Assembly: GCF_014269395.1 (NCBI RefSeq)
Contig: NZ_JACOGK010000002.1
Span: 57,832 to 121,831 of the forward strand
Reading direction: 5' to 3'
Length of the DNA stretch: 64,000 bases
DNA from: Megasphaera hominis
Lineage (GTDB): Bacteria; Bacillota; Negativicutes; Veillonellales; Megasphaeraceae
A program made the position numbers and the translations under genes. Of the stretch, positions 7,514 to 17,333 are shown one piece after another. A model generated the notes under the pieces. That model worked only from the letters and a program-made list of their open reading frames with translations. It made no database searches and was not told the DNA's origin. Within the stretch, counting starts at the first letter, position 1. Each line of letters opens with the position of its first letter.

Positions 7514-9265
7514 TTATATCCCCTCGTTTCCTTTCTGCCGGGCCTGTTCCACAATCGCAATAAAGACAGCGTTCATATCGGCACCGGGCAGGTGCAGTTT
7601 CTCCCTGATTTCATCGGGCCTGCCCAGAACCAGAAGGGCCCCCTTGTCCTGGATCATAATGCGGTCACAGTATTCCGCTTCATCCATAAAGTGCGTCGTA
7701 ATGATAATCGTCGTCCCCTGGGCAGACAATCGTGTAATCTGCTGCCAGAACTGACGCCGGGCCAGCGGGTCGATGCCGCTCGTCGGTTCATCAAGGAAAA
7801 GGATTTTCGGTTTATGCAGCAAGGCCGCTGCCATGGAAAGGCGCTGCTTATATCCGCCAGGCAGCCGTTCGGCTACGTAATCGGCTTTCTCCGTCAGTTG
7901 AAACTCTTCCATGACCGCCGTGATACGTCGCTCCAGTTGCCGCCGTGTAAGGCCATAAATACCGCCAAAAAAGCGCAGGTTCTCATAGACGGTCAGGCTC
8001 CCGTAAAGTGAGAATTTTTGTGCCACATAGCCGATATTTGCCCGCGCCTGCGTACGGGCCTTGCGCAGGTTCACTCCGGCTACGCTGAGATAGCCCGAGG
8101 TAGCCGGCAAGAGGCCGCAAAGCATGCGGAAGGTCGTCGTCTTACCGGCGCCATTAGGCCCCAAAAGGCCAAACACTTCACCGCGATGGACCTGGAAGGA
8201 CGTATGGCGGACGGCGACAAAATCACCAAAGGTGCGAACGAGATCGCGGGCTTCTATATCGACCGGCTGGGTCAGCGGATCGACAATGAGGCCATCCGTC
8301 CGGGAAAGCCCAGGCACAGCCTGCCGTTCCTGTGCCGCGTCCTGATGCAAGAGAATCATAAACGCATCTTCCAGGCGCGGCGCGACAGGTTCTTTTTTCC
8401 AGCCATGCTCTTTCAGTATGGCCGGTACGGCAGCCGGCGTCGTCGTAATCACCCGCACGCGCCCGCCTACTGGTACGGCATCGGTCACGCAGGGATCGCG
8501 CAACAGTTCACTTTGCAAAATGCGCAAGGAAAAGCTCGCCGGTGAAAGAACGCTAAAGCAGCGTCCCTCGGCGAGACGACAGAGATGCTCCGGCGTGCCG
8601 GCTGCCAACATGCGCCCGCGGTTCAAGACATATACGTCCTGGCACAGGCTGGCTTCCTCCATATAGGCCGTACTGACGAGCACAGACAGGTGTTCTTCCT
8701 GCACCAGGCGCTGCAAAATTTCCCACAGCTCCCGCCGCGACAGGGGGTCGACCCCGGCCGTCGGTTCGTCAAGCAAAAGCAGCTTAGGCGAACGGACGAG
8801 AGTACAGGCAAGTCCCAATTTTTGTTTCATCCCGCCGGAAAGCTTGCCTGCCAGACGGCCTGTAAAGGGAGTCAGTCCGGTCATTTCCAGGAGCCGGGCA
8901 AACCGCTCCTGCCGCTGCGCTGCCGTAATGCCGTGGAGATCGGCATAGAGATCCAGATTTTCCTGTACCGTCAGGTCTTCGTAAAGGCCAAATTTTTGCG
9001 GCATATAGCTGAGTTCATCCTGTACGGCCTGAGGCCTTTCGGCCACGTCCAGACCGACGACGTGAAGGGTCCCTGCATCGGCCTTCATGAGGCCGCACAA
9101 GAGGCGCATAAACGTCGTTTTACCGGCACCATCAGGGCCGATAAGTGCCGTCAGCTGTCCTGTCCGGGCAATCAGGTTTACGTCCTGCAGGGCCGCTACG
9201 GGAGGCAGCTTCTTCGGGTAAAAGGTTTTGCTTATGCCTGCCGCTTCAATAACGGCTGTCCTCAT
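7514..9265 (-). CDS. ABC exporter ATPase with two nucleotide-binding domains (YbhF-like)
   Basis: Energises the exporter encoded by its neighbours. Two fused nucleotide-binding domains are visible. The first has Walker A GPDGAGKT (residues 43-50), signature LSGGMKQ and Walker B LLLLDEPTAGVDP. The second begins near residue 325, with Walker A GPNGAGKT, a degenerate signature LPGGYKQ and LFLDEPTSGIDP. The 583-residue length matches YbhF-type double ATPases. The ATG overlaps the last codon of the membrane-fusion gene. Confidence 0.93.
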   Translation of the reverse strand: MRTAVIEAAGISKTFYPKKLPPVAALQDVNLIARTGQLTALIGPDGAGKTTFMRLLCGLMKADAGTLHVVGLDVAERPQAVQDELSYMPQKFGLYEDLTVQENLDLYADLHGITAAQRQERFARLLEMTGLTPFTGRLAGKLSGGMKQKLGLACTLVRSPKLLLLDEPTAGVDPLSRRELWEILQRLVQEEHLSVLVSTAYMEEASLCQDVYVLNRGRMLAAGTPEHLCRLAEGRCFSVLSPASFSLRILQSELLRDPCVTDAVPVGGRVRVITTTPAAVPAILKEHGWKKEPVAPRLEDAFMILLHQDAAQERQAVPGLSRTDGLIVDPLTQPVDIEARDLVRTFGDFVAVRHTSFQVHRGEVFGLLGPNGAGKTTTFRMLCGLLPATSGYLSVAGVNLRKARTQARANIGYVAQKFSLYGSLTVYENLRFFGGIYGLTRRQLERRITAVMEEFQLTEKADYVAERLPGGYKQRLSMAAALLHKPKILFLDEPTSGIDPLARRQFWQQITRLSAQGTTIIITTHFMDEAEYCDRIMIQDKGALLVLGRPDEIREKLHLPGADMNAVFIAIVEQARQKGNEGI

Positions 9266-10275
9266 TTTGCTCCCTCCAGATCAATCGTAACCGTTGCCGG
9301 CATACCCAGGCGCAGGACATTTTGCGGATCGTCTACATAGACCCGCACTTCATAGACCAGAGCCGTGCGCAGTTCATCTGTTTGTACGGTTTTCGGCGTA
9401 AATTCTGCCGTATCGGCGATATAACCGATCTGACCGGCAATAGGCGTATCGGGCTGGCTGTCGATATAGACCTGGGCGGCCTGTCCTTCGTGGATCTTGC
9501 CCAGATCCGTTTCTTTTACATATGCACGGACCCATTTTTTATTTAGAATCGATAGTTTAAAGACCGGAGCCGACGGCGAGGCCATATCCCCCGGTTCGAG
9601 GAGGCGGCTGCGGATGACGCCATCTGTCGGTGCCGTGAGTACGTATTGGCTGAGGACATACTCTTCCTGGGCCAGTTCGTCTTGAAGGGCCTTTAAATTA
9701 GCCTGAGCGGCCGCAATATCTTCGTGGCGCGCACCGTTTTGGGCCAGTTCCCACGCTTGTTTAGCCGCTTCTGCCGTCGCTGCTTTGGCAGCCGCATCGT
9801 GTTGTGCCGTATCCAACTCCTGGCGGCTCACACCTTGAATATCTTCATAAATTTGTTTGGTCCGGTTATAGACGCCGGCTGCATTTTTAGCAGCCGATAC
9901 TGCCGCATCATAATTGGCCTGAGCCTGGCGGATATCTTCCGGCCGGTTGCCATTGAGCAGCTTATCTACGGCGCTCTGCTGGGCTGCGATTTGGGACTTC
10001 AATTTCTGAATTCCCAGCTGCAATTCCTTACTGTCTAAGGTTGCCACGACCTGTCCGGCCTTTACCGTGTCGCCTTCGTCGACGAGAACACTGTCAATAC
10101 GATCGCTTTCCCTGAAGGCCAGGGATACTTCACGCACGTCCACATTGCCTGATAAAGTAAGCTGGGCTGCTGCCCGTCTGGCTGCCGCTGTTTCGTACTG
10201 CGTATAGGCAAAATACGCGGCACAGGCCAAAAGCAGCACCAGCAGGATTGCCATTCCTTTTTTATTCCGTTTCAT
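9262..10275 (-). CDS. HlyD/YbhG-family membrane-fusion protein
   Basis: Periplasmic adaptor of the ABC exporter, anchored by an N-terminal membrane segment (residues about 8-24) after a KRNKK start. It has a split lipoyl domain (VLVDEGDTVKAGQVVATLD near 64-82, then a second half after the hairpin), a long alpha-helical coiled hairpin (about 85-205) and a beta-barrel domain near the C-terminus. Length 337 residues. First gene of the four-gene exporter operon, with GGAGGG before the ATG. In a diderm cell such adaptors usually dock to a TolC-type channel; a tolC gene occurs at 38314-39939 in this window. Confidence 0.92.
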   Translation of the reverse strand: MKRNKKGMAILLVLLLACAAYFAYTQYETAAARRAAAQLTLSGNVDVREVSLAFRESDRIDSVLVDEGDTVKAGQVVATLDSKELQLGIQKLKSQIAAQQSAVDKLLNGNRPEDIRQAQANYDAAVSAAKNAAGVYNRTKQIYEDIQGVSRQELDTAQHDAAAKAATAEAAKQAWELAQNGARHEDIAAAQANLKALQDELAQEEYVLSQYVLTAPTDGVIRSRLLEPGDMASPSAPVFKLSILNKKWVRAYVKETDLGKIHEGQAAQVYIDSQPDTPIAGQIGYIADTAEFTPKTVQTDELRTALVYEVRVYVDDPQNVLRLGMPATVTIDLEGAK

Positions 10276-10372
10276 GGGCTATCCCTCCTGTTATTCCACA
10301 CGTACTTCTTACCTATATCATACCACAACGTGAAATGACTTATAAAGAAAAGATATACAAACAACTGCTAAA

Positions 10373-10398
10373 AAACCCCTGCCGCAGCGACAGGGGTT
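10373..10398 (-). terminator. Rho-independent terminator after rny
   Basis: On the minus strand AACCCCTG pairs with CAGGGGTT across a ten-base loop and is followed by six T, 11 bases past the rny stop. Confidence 0.9.
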
Positions 10399-10408
10399 GT
10401 ATTTCATC

Positions 10409-11947
10409 TTATTTTGCATAATCAATCATCCGCGTTTCACGAATGACAACGACCTTGATCTGACCGGGATATTCCAGTTCAGCTTCAATGCGTTTTACAA
10501 TGTCGTGAACCAGCAGGACGCAGTCAGATTCATCCAGTTTTTCAGGTTTAACCATGACACGAATTTCACGGCCCGCCTGTATAGCAAAGCAATCTTCGAC
10601 ACCGTCGAACGATTTTGCGATTTCTTCGAGTTTTGTCAGACGCTTCAAATAGTTTTCCAGCGTTTCCCGTCTTGCACCTGGCCGTGCTGCCGAAACAGCA
10701 TCTGCCGCTGCTACGAGAACAGCTTCTACACTCTTTGGTTCTTCATCACCATGATGGGATGCAATACAGTTGATGATCGGTTTCGATTCGCCATACTTCT
10801 TGGCTACTTCTACACCGATAGAAACATGGGTACCTTCCATTTCGTGATCCAAAGCCTTGCCGATATCGTGGATCAGGCCGGCACGTTTGGCCAGATTATC
10901 ATCGACACCCAATTCGGCAGCCATGATTCCTGCCAGCTGGGATACTTCTACAGAATGGCGCAGTACGTTCTGGCCATAGCTGGTGCGGTACCGCAGGCGG
11001 CCCAGGATTTTGATCAGTTCCGGATGGAGACCATGAACACCGGCTTCATACGTTGCCTGTTCCCCGGCTTCACGGATCTTCTGATTGACCTCTTTCCGGG
11101 CCTTTTCGACCATTTCTTCAATCCGTGCCGGATGAATACGGCCATCGGCAATCAGTTTTTCCAGAGCAATACGGGCAATTTCACGACGGATAGGATCAAA
11201 ACAGGACAAAATAACAGCTTCCGGTGTGTCGTCGATAATCAGATCGACGCCCGTCAGCGTTTCAATCGCCCGTATATTGCGGCCTTCTCGCCCGATGATA
11301 CGGCCTTTCATTTCGTCATTCGGCAGGGATACGACAGAAACGGTCGTTTCTGCCACATGGTCGGCAGCACAACGCTGAATTGCCGTAGAAATGATTTCCC
11401 GTGCTTTTCCTTCTGCTTCTTCCTTGGCTTCCTCTTCCAGATTCTTAATGAGCATCGCCGTTTCATGCTTGACTTCTGTCTTGACGTTGTTCAGGAGCAG
11501 TTCTTTCGCATCATCATAGGTAAGGCCGGAAATACGTTCCAATTCTTCCATCTGACGGCTGTACAACGAATCAATTTTCTCTTGCGTTTTGGCAATTTCC
11601 TCTTCTTTGTGCTGCAACGCTTCATCGCGTTTTTCCATGGAATCGGATTTCTTGTCCAAGTGCTCTTCCTTTTGCAAGAGACGGCGTTCCATCCGCTGGA
11701 GTTCATTTCTCCGTTCTTTGTGATCCCGTTCTGCGTCAGCCCGCATTTTATGAATTTCTTCCTTGCCTTCCAGAACGAGTTCTTTCTTGCGCGATTCTGC
11801 ATTTTGCCGCGCTGTCGTAATGATCCGTTCTGCTTCTACTTCTGCCTTGCCAATCTTTCCTTCAGCAATTTTCATCCGATAGAAGTAGCCCGTTCCTACG
11901 CCGATAATGCCACAAGCAACTGCTGCTGCAATAGTAGCTAATAACAT
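10409..11947 (-). CDS. rny: Ribonuclease Y
   Basis: Membrane-anchored endoribonuclease that initiates mRNA decay in Firmicutes. It has an N-terminal membrane anchor (residues 2-24), a long coiled coil rich in E, K and R (about 30-190), a KH RNA-binding domain with [15 protein letters not shown] (about 210-270), and an HD domain with the metal-binding pair in [13 protein letters not shown]. 512 residues is the usual length. GAGGAGG precedes the ATG. A promoter lies at 12089-12117 and a terminator-like hairpin sits between it and the gene. Confidence 0.97.
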   Translation of the reverse strand: MLLATIAAAVACGIIGVGTGYFYRMKIAEGKIGKAEVEAERIITTARQNAESRKKELVLEGKEEIHKMRADAERDHKERRNELQRMERRLLQKEEHLDKKSDSMEKRDEALQHKEEEIAKTQEKIDSLYSRQMEELERISGLTYDDAKELLLNNVKTEVKHETAMLIKNLEEEAKEEAEGKAREIISTAIQRCAADHVAETTVSVVSLPNDEMKGRIIGREGRNIRAIETLTGVDLIIDDTPEAVILSCFDPIRREIARIALEKLIADGRIHPARIEEMVEKARKEVNQKIREAGEQATYEAGVHGLHPELIKILGRLRYRTSYGQNVLRHSVEVSQLAGIMAAELGVDDNLAKRAGLIHDIGKALDHEMEGTHVSIGVEVAKKYGESKPIINCIASHHGDEEPKSVEAVLVAAADAVSAARPGARRETLENYLKRLTKLEEIAKSFDGVEDCFAIQAGREIRVMVKPEKLDESDCVLLVHDIVKRIEAELEYPGQIKVVVIRETRMIDYAK

Positions 11948-11974
11948 AATCTTCTCTCACCTCCTCTTCACAAT

Positions 11975-12002
11975 AAAAAGCCGAACACGCGTCCGGCTTT
12001 TT
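11975..12002 (-). terminator. Terminator-like hairpin in the rny leader
   Basis: AAAAAGCCG pairs with CGGCTTTTT (9 base pairs) and is followed by a T-rich tract on the minus strand. It lies after the predicted rny promoter and just before the rny ribosome site. It could end recA-recX transcripts, or act as an attenuator of rny, or both. Confidence 0.75.
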
Positions 12003-12088
12003 ATATGTGTAATTATTTCATTTACATCATTTTCAAAAAACCTGCAATTACGCAAAATAGGTAACCAGTATCTAAACCGGCTCTTATA

Positions 12089-12117
12089 ATTGTAAATTTT
12101 TTTACTTCTCATGTCAA
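12089..12117 (-). promoter_or_regulatory. Promoter of rny
   Basis: On the minus strand TTGACA (12117-12112), 17 bases, TACAAT (12094-12089). It lies between recX and rny and implies an rny leader of about 130 bases. Confidence 0.7.
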
Positions 12118-12161
12118 GATATACACGTCTGCCTGTCAAGGTGCAGCTGCTCTTTAAAAAA

Positions 12162-12590
12162 TCAGTCCCAGTGGCGTTCCGAAAGGATGCTGCTGATAAC
12201 GAAGGGAGAGAAGCCGCGGTTTTGTAAAAAGCGGGCCACCTTACGCGGATCTGCCGCCGTATCAAAGCGGCGTTCTACCAGCTCCGCGGCTACTGTTTCT
12301 TCGTCAAAAGGCTCTACTTCTTCCCGTTCCGGCACAGGCAGGTAACGGCGCTGCAGGCGCGTCACAATATAGCGGTGACCATATTGCCGTTTTCTGGCGT
12401 AATATTCATACACGGCTACGGCCAGACGTTCGTCGTCAATAAAACGTTCTTGCCGCAGCGTCTCCAACACGGCTTCAATGACAGTATCATCAGCCCCGCG
12501 CTGCCGTAATTTCCGGGTCAGCTCGCCAGCGCTAAGAAAGCGTGTATTCAGCAATCGCAAGGCTTTTGCATACGCTTCCTGATACTCCAT
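12162..12590 (-). CDS. recX: Regulatory protein RecX
   Basis: Binds RecA filaments and modulates recombinase activity. 142 residues built from three-helix RecX repeats; the motif QRGADDTVIEAVLETLRQERFIDDERLA is typical (shown in parts: QRGADDTVIEAVL and RFIDDERLA). It begins one base after the recA stop (TAAG-ATG), so it is cotranscribed and probably translationally coupled with recA, as in many bacteria. The product is on the short side of the family but complete. Confidence 0.93.
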   Translation of the reverse strand: MEYQEAYAKALRLLNTRFLSAGELTRKLRQRGADDTVIEAVLETLRQERFIDDERLAVAVYEYYARKRQYGHRYIVTRLQRRYLPVPEREEVEPFDEETVAAELVERRFDTAADPRKVARFLQNRGFSPFVISSILSERHWD

Positions 12591-12591
12591 C

Positions 12592-13662
12592 TTACTCTTC
12601 TTCTCCTGTCAGGTCTGTATCATCTTCCACGTCATGCAGCTGCACTTCTTCCGATACTTCTTCAAACTTTTCCGGTTCGGCAGCCAGGGTGTCGCGAATG
12701 ATTTTTTCAATTTCGTCGGCGATTTCCGGCCGTTCTTTCAGGAAGAGTTTTACGTTTTCCTTGCCCTGACCGAGACGTTCGCCTTTATAGGAATACCACG
12801 TACCGCTCTTTTCGATAATATCCATAGACGACCCCAGATCGAGGATCGTACCTTCACGGGAAATGCCTGTGCCATACATGATATCGAATTCGCAATTGCG
12901 GAACGGCGGTGCTACCTTATTTTTGACCACCTTGACGCGGGCCCGGTTGCCAATGACGTCGCCGCCCTGCTTAATGGCTTCGCCCTTGCGGATTTCTATA
13001 CGGATAGACGCATAGAATTTAAGAGCCCGGCCACCGGTTGTCGTTTCGGGGTTGCCAAACATGACGCCGACCTTTTCACGCAGCTGGTTGATAAAAATGA
13101 CGATCGCTTTCGATTTGGAAATAATGCCTGTGAGCTTACGCAGGGCCTGGCTCATAAGGCGTGCCTGCAGGCCTACGTGAGAATCGCCCATTTCGCCTTC
13201 GATTTCCGCTTTCGGCACCAGTGCAGCTACAGAGTCGACGACGATAATATCGACAGCGCCACTACGGACGAGTTCTTCTGTAATTTCCAGGGCCTGTTCG
13301 CCATTATCCGGCTGAGATACGAGGAGGTTCGCCGTATCGACGCCCAAATGGCGGGCGTAAACCGGATCGAGAGCATGTTCGGCATCGATGAAGGCTGCAA
13401 TACCGCCGCTCTTCTGGGCCGACGCAATGGCGTGCAGGGCCAGTGTCGTCTTACCGGAAGATTCAGGACCATAGATTTCGATAACCCGGCCGCGGGGATA
13501 GCCGCCTACACCAACAGCAAGGTCGACAGCGAGGGAGCCAGAAGAAATGACTTCAATGTTCATCTTGTCGGCTACGTCGCCTAAACGCATGATGGCGCCT
13601 TTGCCAAAATCCTTTTCAATCTTGCGCATTGCATTTTCTAGTGCAGTTTGTTTAGCTTCCAT
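12592..13662 (-). CDS. recA: Recombinase RecA
   Basis: DNA strand-exchange ATPase and co-protease of the SOS response. 356 residues, with Walker A GPESSGKT at 65-72, Walker B region [15 protein letters not shown], loop L1/L2 sequences and the conserved [19 protein letters not shown] segment (two parts: [22 protein letters not shown]). The C-terminal tail is acidic. It lies 10 bases downstream of cinA, a conserved cinA-recA order. I did not find a convincing LexA-type box directly upstream. Confidence 0.98.
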   Translation of the reverse strand: MEAKQTALENAMRKIEKDFGKGAIMRLGDVADKMNIEVISSGSLAVDLAVGVGGYPRGRVIEIYGPESSGKTTLALHAIASAQKSGGIAAFIDAEHALDPVYARHLGVDTANLLVSQPDNGEQALEITEELVRSGAVDIIVVDSVAALVPKAEIEGEMGDSHVGLQARLMSQALRKLTGIISKSKAIVIFINQLREKVGVMFGNPETTTGGRALKFYASIRIEIRKGEAIKQGGDVIGNRARVKVVKNKVAPPFRNCEFDIMYGTGISREGTILDLGSSMDIIEKSGTWYSYKGERLGQGKENVKLFLKERPEIADEIEKIIRDTLAAEPEKFEEVSEEVQLHDVEDDTDLTGEEE

Positions 13663-13671
13663 ATTTCACTC

Positions 13672-14925
13672 CTATTTTATATATTCTAAAAGATATTGAA
13701 CGGCATAATATATAGCACGCGTGGCTGCGCGTTCTTTCACTTCCCTGCGGTCTCCGGGATAGACATCGCGGTGCGTTACGGTCCCCCACGGACCGGCAAT
13801 TCCTGTATAGACGAGGCCTACAGGCTTATCGGCTGTACCGCCGGACGGACCGGCGATCCCGGTCGTGCTGATCGCAATATCGGCACCATAGAGGCGGCAG
13901 CTCCCCTCAGCCATTTCCCCGGCCGTCTGGGGGCTTACTTCCGTATAAGCTGCCAGGGTTTTCGCAGAAACGCCAAGGATTTTCTCTTTCATTTCATTGC
14001 AATACGTTCCGGCAGAACCGAGAAAATACGCAGAACTGCCGGCTATATCCGTAATCAGGGAACCGACGAGACCACCTGTACAAGATTCAGCCGCACTCAG
14101 CGTCAGCTTATGGGCTTTCAAAATCCGGCCTAAGGCAGCGGCCAGCGGTTCCTGGTCGATCGTCACGGCGGCGCGCTGCAGGCGCCGTTGCAGTTCTTCT
14201 GTCAGTGGTTCCAGCAAGGCCGTCGCTTCTGCTTCGTTTGCGGCTTTTGCCGTGAGGCGCACTTCTACGAATCCGGGCCGGGCATACATGGCAATCGTCG
14301 GATTGGACTGGCTTTTGATAAGATCCATGAGGGTTTCTTCAATGAAGGCTTCACCCAAATCATAAATCTTGATATAGCGCGATTTAATATAGCCCTGGGA
14401 ACCAAAGGTTTGAAGCAGGTATGGTTTCAAGCGGTTTTCATACATCCAGCGCATTTCAGCCGGCGGTCCTGGCAGGTGGACGAGGAGTTTGTCCTCCTTA
14501 TGGATGGCTACGCCCGGTGCCGTACCGGCACCGTTTGTAAAAATGGCAGCACCGGCGGGAATCATAGCCTGGCGTTTCTGGTTATCCGTCATCCTGCGGT
14601 TGCTGTGATGACCTTCTACCCAATCTTTAATAGCCGCTTCTATTTCTGCATGATATTCCAAGGGAGCGTCCATAATTTTGGCCCCGATGATCTTCGTCAT
14701 ATCGCCTTGCGTCGGTCCGAGTCCCCCTGTCGTAATTACGATATCGGCACGGCTGAGAGCCGTACGCAGAACCTGTTCCATCCGCTGCGGATTATCGCCG
14801 ACGGTCGTATGATAGACGACGGAATAGCCTAAACGGTTTAATTCCTGTGAAAGATACTGGGAGTTCACATTGACGATTTCTCCCAGAAGAAGCTCGGAAC
14901 CAGTCGTTACCAGTTCTACTAACAT
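13672..14925 (-). CDS. cinA: CinA-family competence/damage-inducible protein
   Basis: 417-residue protein with an N-terminal molybdopterin-binding-like (MoCF) domain (TGSELLLGEIVNVNSQYLSQ, about 1-170; in parts TGSELLLG and TTGGLGPTQGDMT) and a C-terminal CinA amidase domain (SAAESCTGGLVGSLITDIAGSS and STTGIAGPSGGT). The family is linked to nicotinamide-nucleotide (pyridine nucleotide) salvage. The two-domain form and the position next to recA are typical of Firmicutes. Confidence 0.94.
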   Translation of the reverse strand: MLVELVTTGSELLLGEIVNVNSQYLSQELNRLGYSVVYHTTVGDNPQRMEQVLRTALSRADIVITTGGLGPTQGDMTKIIGAKIMDAPLEYHAEIEAAIKDWVEGHHSNRRMTDNQKRQAMIPAGAAIFTNGAGTAPGVAIHKEDKLLVHLPGPPAEMRWMYENRLKPYLLQTFGSQGYIKSRYIKIYDLGEAFIEETLMDLIKSQSNPTIAMYARPGFVEVRLTAKAANEAEATALLEPLTEELQRRLQRAAVTIDQEPLAAALGRILKAHKLTLSAAESCTGGLVGSLITDIAGSSAYFLGSAGTYCNEMKEKILGVSAKTLAAYTEVSPQTAGEMAEGSCRLYGADIAISTTGIAGPSGGTADKPVGLVYTGIAGPWGTVTHRDVYPGDRREVKERAATRAIYYAVQYLLEYIK

Positions 14926-14942
14926 ACACGTCCCCCCAATTA

Positions 14943-16277
14943 TTACTCGGCCAGTTCAGCCACCAGATCGTAGGCAAAGCCCTGGGCAATGCGGACGGTA
15001 ACCATATCGCCGGGCTGTACGTCTGCTGCATCTTCCAGATAGGTCAGGCCATCTACTTCCGGTGCCTGAATTTCAATGCGGCCTACGGCCTGGCGCTGGC
15101 CATTTTCTTCTTCGATCCGTTCCACCAGCAGCGTATGCAGGGAGCCTTCCAATTCCTGATTGCGGTGTTCCGATACCTTGGCCTGGATGGCCATGAGCTG
15201 GTGATAGCGTTCTTCTTTAACTTCTTGTGGAATCTGATCCGCCATGCGTGCTGCCGGTGTTCCGTCTTCCTGGCTGTACGTAAAGACGCCGACGTCATCA
15301 AATTCCGTCTTTTCTACGAAGTCGCAGAGTTCCTGGAATTCGCTTTCCGTTTCACCGGGGAACCCGACAATAAAGGTCGAACGCAGGGTCAGCTTGCGGC
15401 CATGGGCACAGAGCTTATCTACCAGGCGCAGGACATCTTCTTTCGAGTCACGGCGGTTCATGCGTTCCAGGACGGTCTGGGAAATGTGCTGCAAGGGCAG
15501 ATCGACGTAGGGACAGATCTTGTCTTCTGAAACGATGAGATCCAGCAGTTCATCTGTAAAATAATGCGGATATAAATAGAAAAGGCGGATCCAGCGGATA
15601 CCTTCAATTTTGACCAGCTGGCGCAGCAATTCCGGCAACAGGGAGTGGCCGGCCAGGTCAACGCCATAGCTCGTCGTGTCCTGGGCGATGAGGTTAATCT
15701 CCTTGACGCCATCAGCGGCCAGCTGCTTTACTTCTTCGACGACAGAGTCTACAGGACGGCTGTACAGCTTGCCCCGCACGTGGGGAATAATACAGAAGGT
15801 ACAGCCATTGTTACAGCCTTCGGCTATTTTTACATACGCTGTATACCCCGGCGTCGTGCGCTGACGGCTCGTATGGGCATCATACAAATGGCTTACGTTG
15901 TCCATGAAGCAGGCCCGCTTGCCTTTTTTGACCGAGTCGATTGCTTCGAGAATCCGGTCCCAGGAGCCCGTGCCGAGAAGGGCATCGATTTCCGGCATTT
16001 CCTTGAGCAGATCTTCCTTATACTGCTGGCTCAGACAGCCCGTGACGATGAGGATCTTGCAGCGGCCTTCCGTCTTATAGCGGGCAGCCTGTAAAATCGT
16101 ATCAATCGATTCCTGCTTAGCCTGTTCGATGAACGTACACGTGTTGACGATGATAATATCCGATTCATCCAGGTCTTCCGTAATTTCCATATGGTGATCC
16201 TTGAGAATCCCCAGCATTACTTCCGTATCAATCAGATTTTTAGAACAGCCTAAGCTGATAAAACCAATTTTTTCCAT
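14943..16277 (-). CDS. rimO: Ribosomal protein S12 methylthiotransferase
   Basis: Radical SAM enzyme that adds a methylthio group to an aspartate of ribosomal protein S12. The N-terminal UPF0004 domain begins SLGCSKNLIDTEVM, the radical SAM cluster cysteines are in CNNGCTFCIIP, and a TRAM domain occupies the last 65 residues. 444 residues, full length. The CSKN-x-D-x-E motif favours RimO over MiaB. It lies 17 bases upstream of cinA. Confidence 0.95.
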   Translation of the reverse strand: MEKIGFISLGCSKNLIDTEVMLGILKDHHMEITEDLDESDIIIVNTCTFIEQAKQESIDTILQAARYKTEGRCKILIVTGCLSQQYKEDLLKEMPEIDALLGTGSWDRILEAIDSVKKGKRACFMDNVSHLYDAHTSRQRTTPGYTAYVKIAEGCNNGCTFCIIPHVRGKLYSRPVDSVVEEVKQLAADGVKEINLIAQDTTSYGVDLAGHSLLPELLRQLVKIEGIRWIRLFYLYPHYFTDELLDLIVSEDKICPYVDLPLQHISQTVLERMNRRDSKEDVLRLVDKLCAHGRKLTLRSTFIVGFPGETESEFQELCDFVEKTEFDDVGVFTYSQEDGTPAARMADQIPQEVKEERYHQLMAIQAKVSEHRNQELEGSLHTLLVERIEEENGQRQAVGRIEIQAPEVDGLTYLEDAADVQPGDMVTVRIAQGFAYDLVAELAE

Positions 16278-16282
16278 GCAGA

Positions 16283-17329
16283 TTATGGTTCCTTTCCAAA
16301 GCGAATAGTTTTAATCCACCAATCCTGAATGTTCCTGCGCCCTTGATCGGTATACAGCTTGCGTACCGGGAAGAGGACCGGATACATATTGCGTCCATCC
16401 AATTCCTTCGGCAGCACATCGCTGGCGGAAGTCAGGAAGAGATGTTGTTCATGTAATACACCTAAGACACTGCGCGACAAGAGCCAGTCCGTAAAGAGAT
16501 AAGACAGGTTTTTGTCGCTGCACCATTTGGTAATACCGCTGCCATAGAGCCAATACGACGTGCCATTTTCCGGATAGAGCACGATAATCGGTGCTTTATC
16601 GTTCAGATACTGCCGTGCTGTCGCTGCATCAGCAACACCTACATCGGCTTCTCCTGCAGCTACACGGCGAACAATGGGCGTCATGGACTTAGCGTAAGAA
16701 GCAACATGGGTCTGTAGTGCTTTAAAGTACCGGCTCGACGCCTCTGTCCCGGACATTTCTACGTAGGAACAGAGAAAATCACCGGCTAAATCCGTTGCAG
16801 CCAAATCGGGAAAAGCCAGAACCAGGTTAGGATCTGTCAGGAGATCATCCCACGTTTCCAATTGGTCGCCGCGGCGCTGGTAATAGTCACGGCTGACGAC
16901 GAAGACCATGGGGTTGTACCAAAGACCCGTCCAATAGCCGTTGGCGTCTTTAAACGAAGCCGGTACAGTCCCCGTCGTAACAGATGTATACGGCTGCAGT
17001 AAGGCCGCCTGCTGCAGATTCTTTAAAATCGGTTCCGACGCAATGATCAAATCCGGTCCGTGTACCGAAGCTGCGTCGGCCACAAGTGTCTGCAACTGTT
17101 CATCCGTCCGGGTTTCAATCTGTACGCGCATGCCTGTATCGCCATAAAAAGCCCGTGCTAAGGCATTATTTACATCCGCAGGCATGTCCGAATAGACGAC
17201 GAGATGCTGCTCCGAGCGGTATGCTTCTTCTGCTTTTTGTTCCTGTTGCTGTTCTAACAGGACATTACTAAACCACAAGACAGCCAAGACGAAACAAATG
17301 ACTGCCAGTAATGGTATATTTTTTTTCAT
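16283..17329 (-). CDS. Membrane-anchored extracellular solute-binding protein (family 1, orphan)
   Basis: Resembles the iron(III)/polyamine-type periplasmic binding proteins: HLVVYSDMPADVNNALARAF near residue 41 corresponds to the usual first strand and helix, and GLWYNPMVFVVSRD and AGEADVGVADAAT fit the later conserved blocks. Residues 5-24 are a hydrophobic anchor with no clear cleavage site and no lipobox. The frame is open to 17530, but the ATG at 17329 has AGGTG five bases before it and gives a normal signal-like start (348 residues). No permease or ATPase lies nearby; it is inserted between the ygiQ-like gene and rimO. The ligand is unknown. Confidence 0.78.
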   Translation of the reverse strand: MKKNIPLLAVICFVLAVLWFSNVLLEQQQEQKAEEAYRSEQHLVVYSDMPADVNNALARAFYGDTGMRVQIETRTDEQLQTLVADAASVHGPDLIIASEPILKNLQQAALLQPYTSVTTGTVPASFKDANGYWTGLWYNPMVFVVSRDYYQRRGDQLETWDDLLTDPNLVLAFPDLAATDLAGDFLCSYVEMSGTEASSRYFKALQTHVASYAKSMTPIVRRVAAGEADVGVADAATARQYLNDKAPIIVLYPENGTSYWLYGSGITKWCSDKNLSYLFTDWLLSRSVLGVLHEQHLFLTSASDVLPKELDGRNMYPVLFPVRKLYTDQGRRNIQDWWIKTIRFGKEP

Positions 17330-17333
17330 AACA

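Noticed and set aside
10397..11941. A long open frame on the plus strand opposite rny
   Set aside because: It mirrors rny, a certain gene on the minus strand; the frame is open because of codon bias, has no ribosome site and gives no recognisable protein.
12634..13584. Open plus-strand frame opposite recA
   Set aside because: Antisense shadow of recA without start context or family features.
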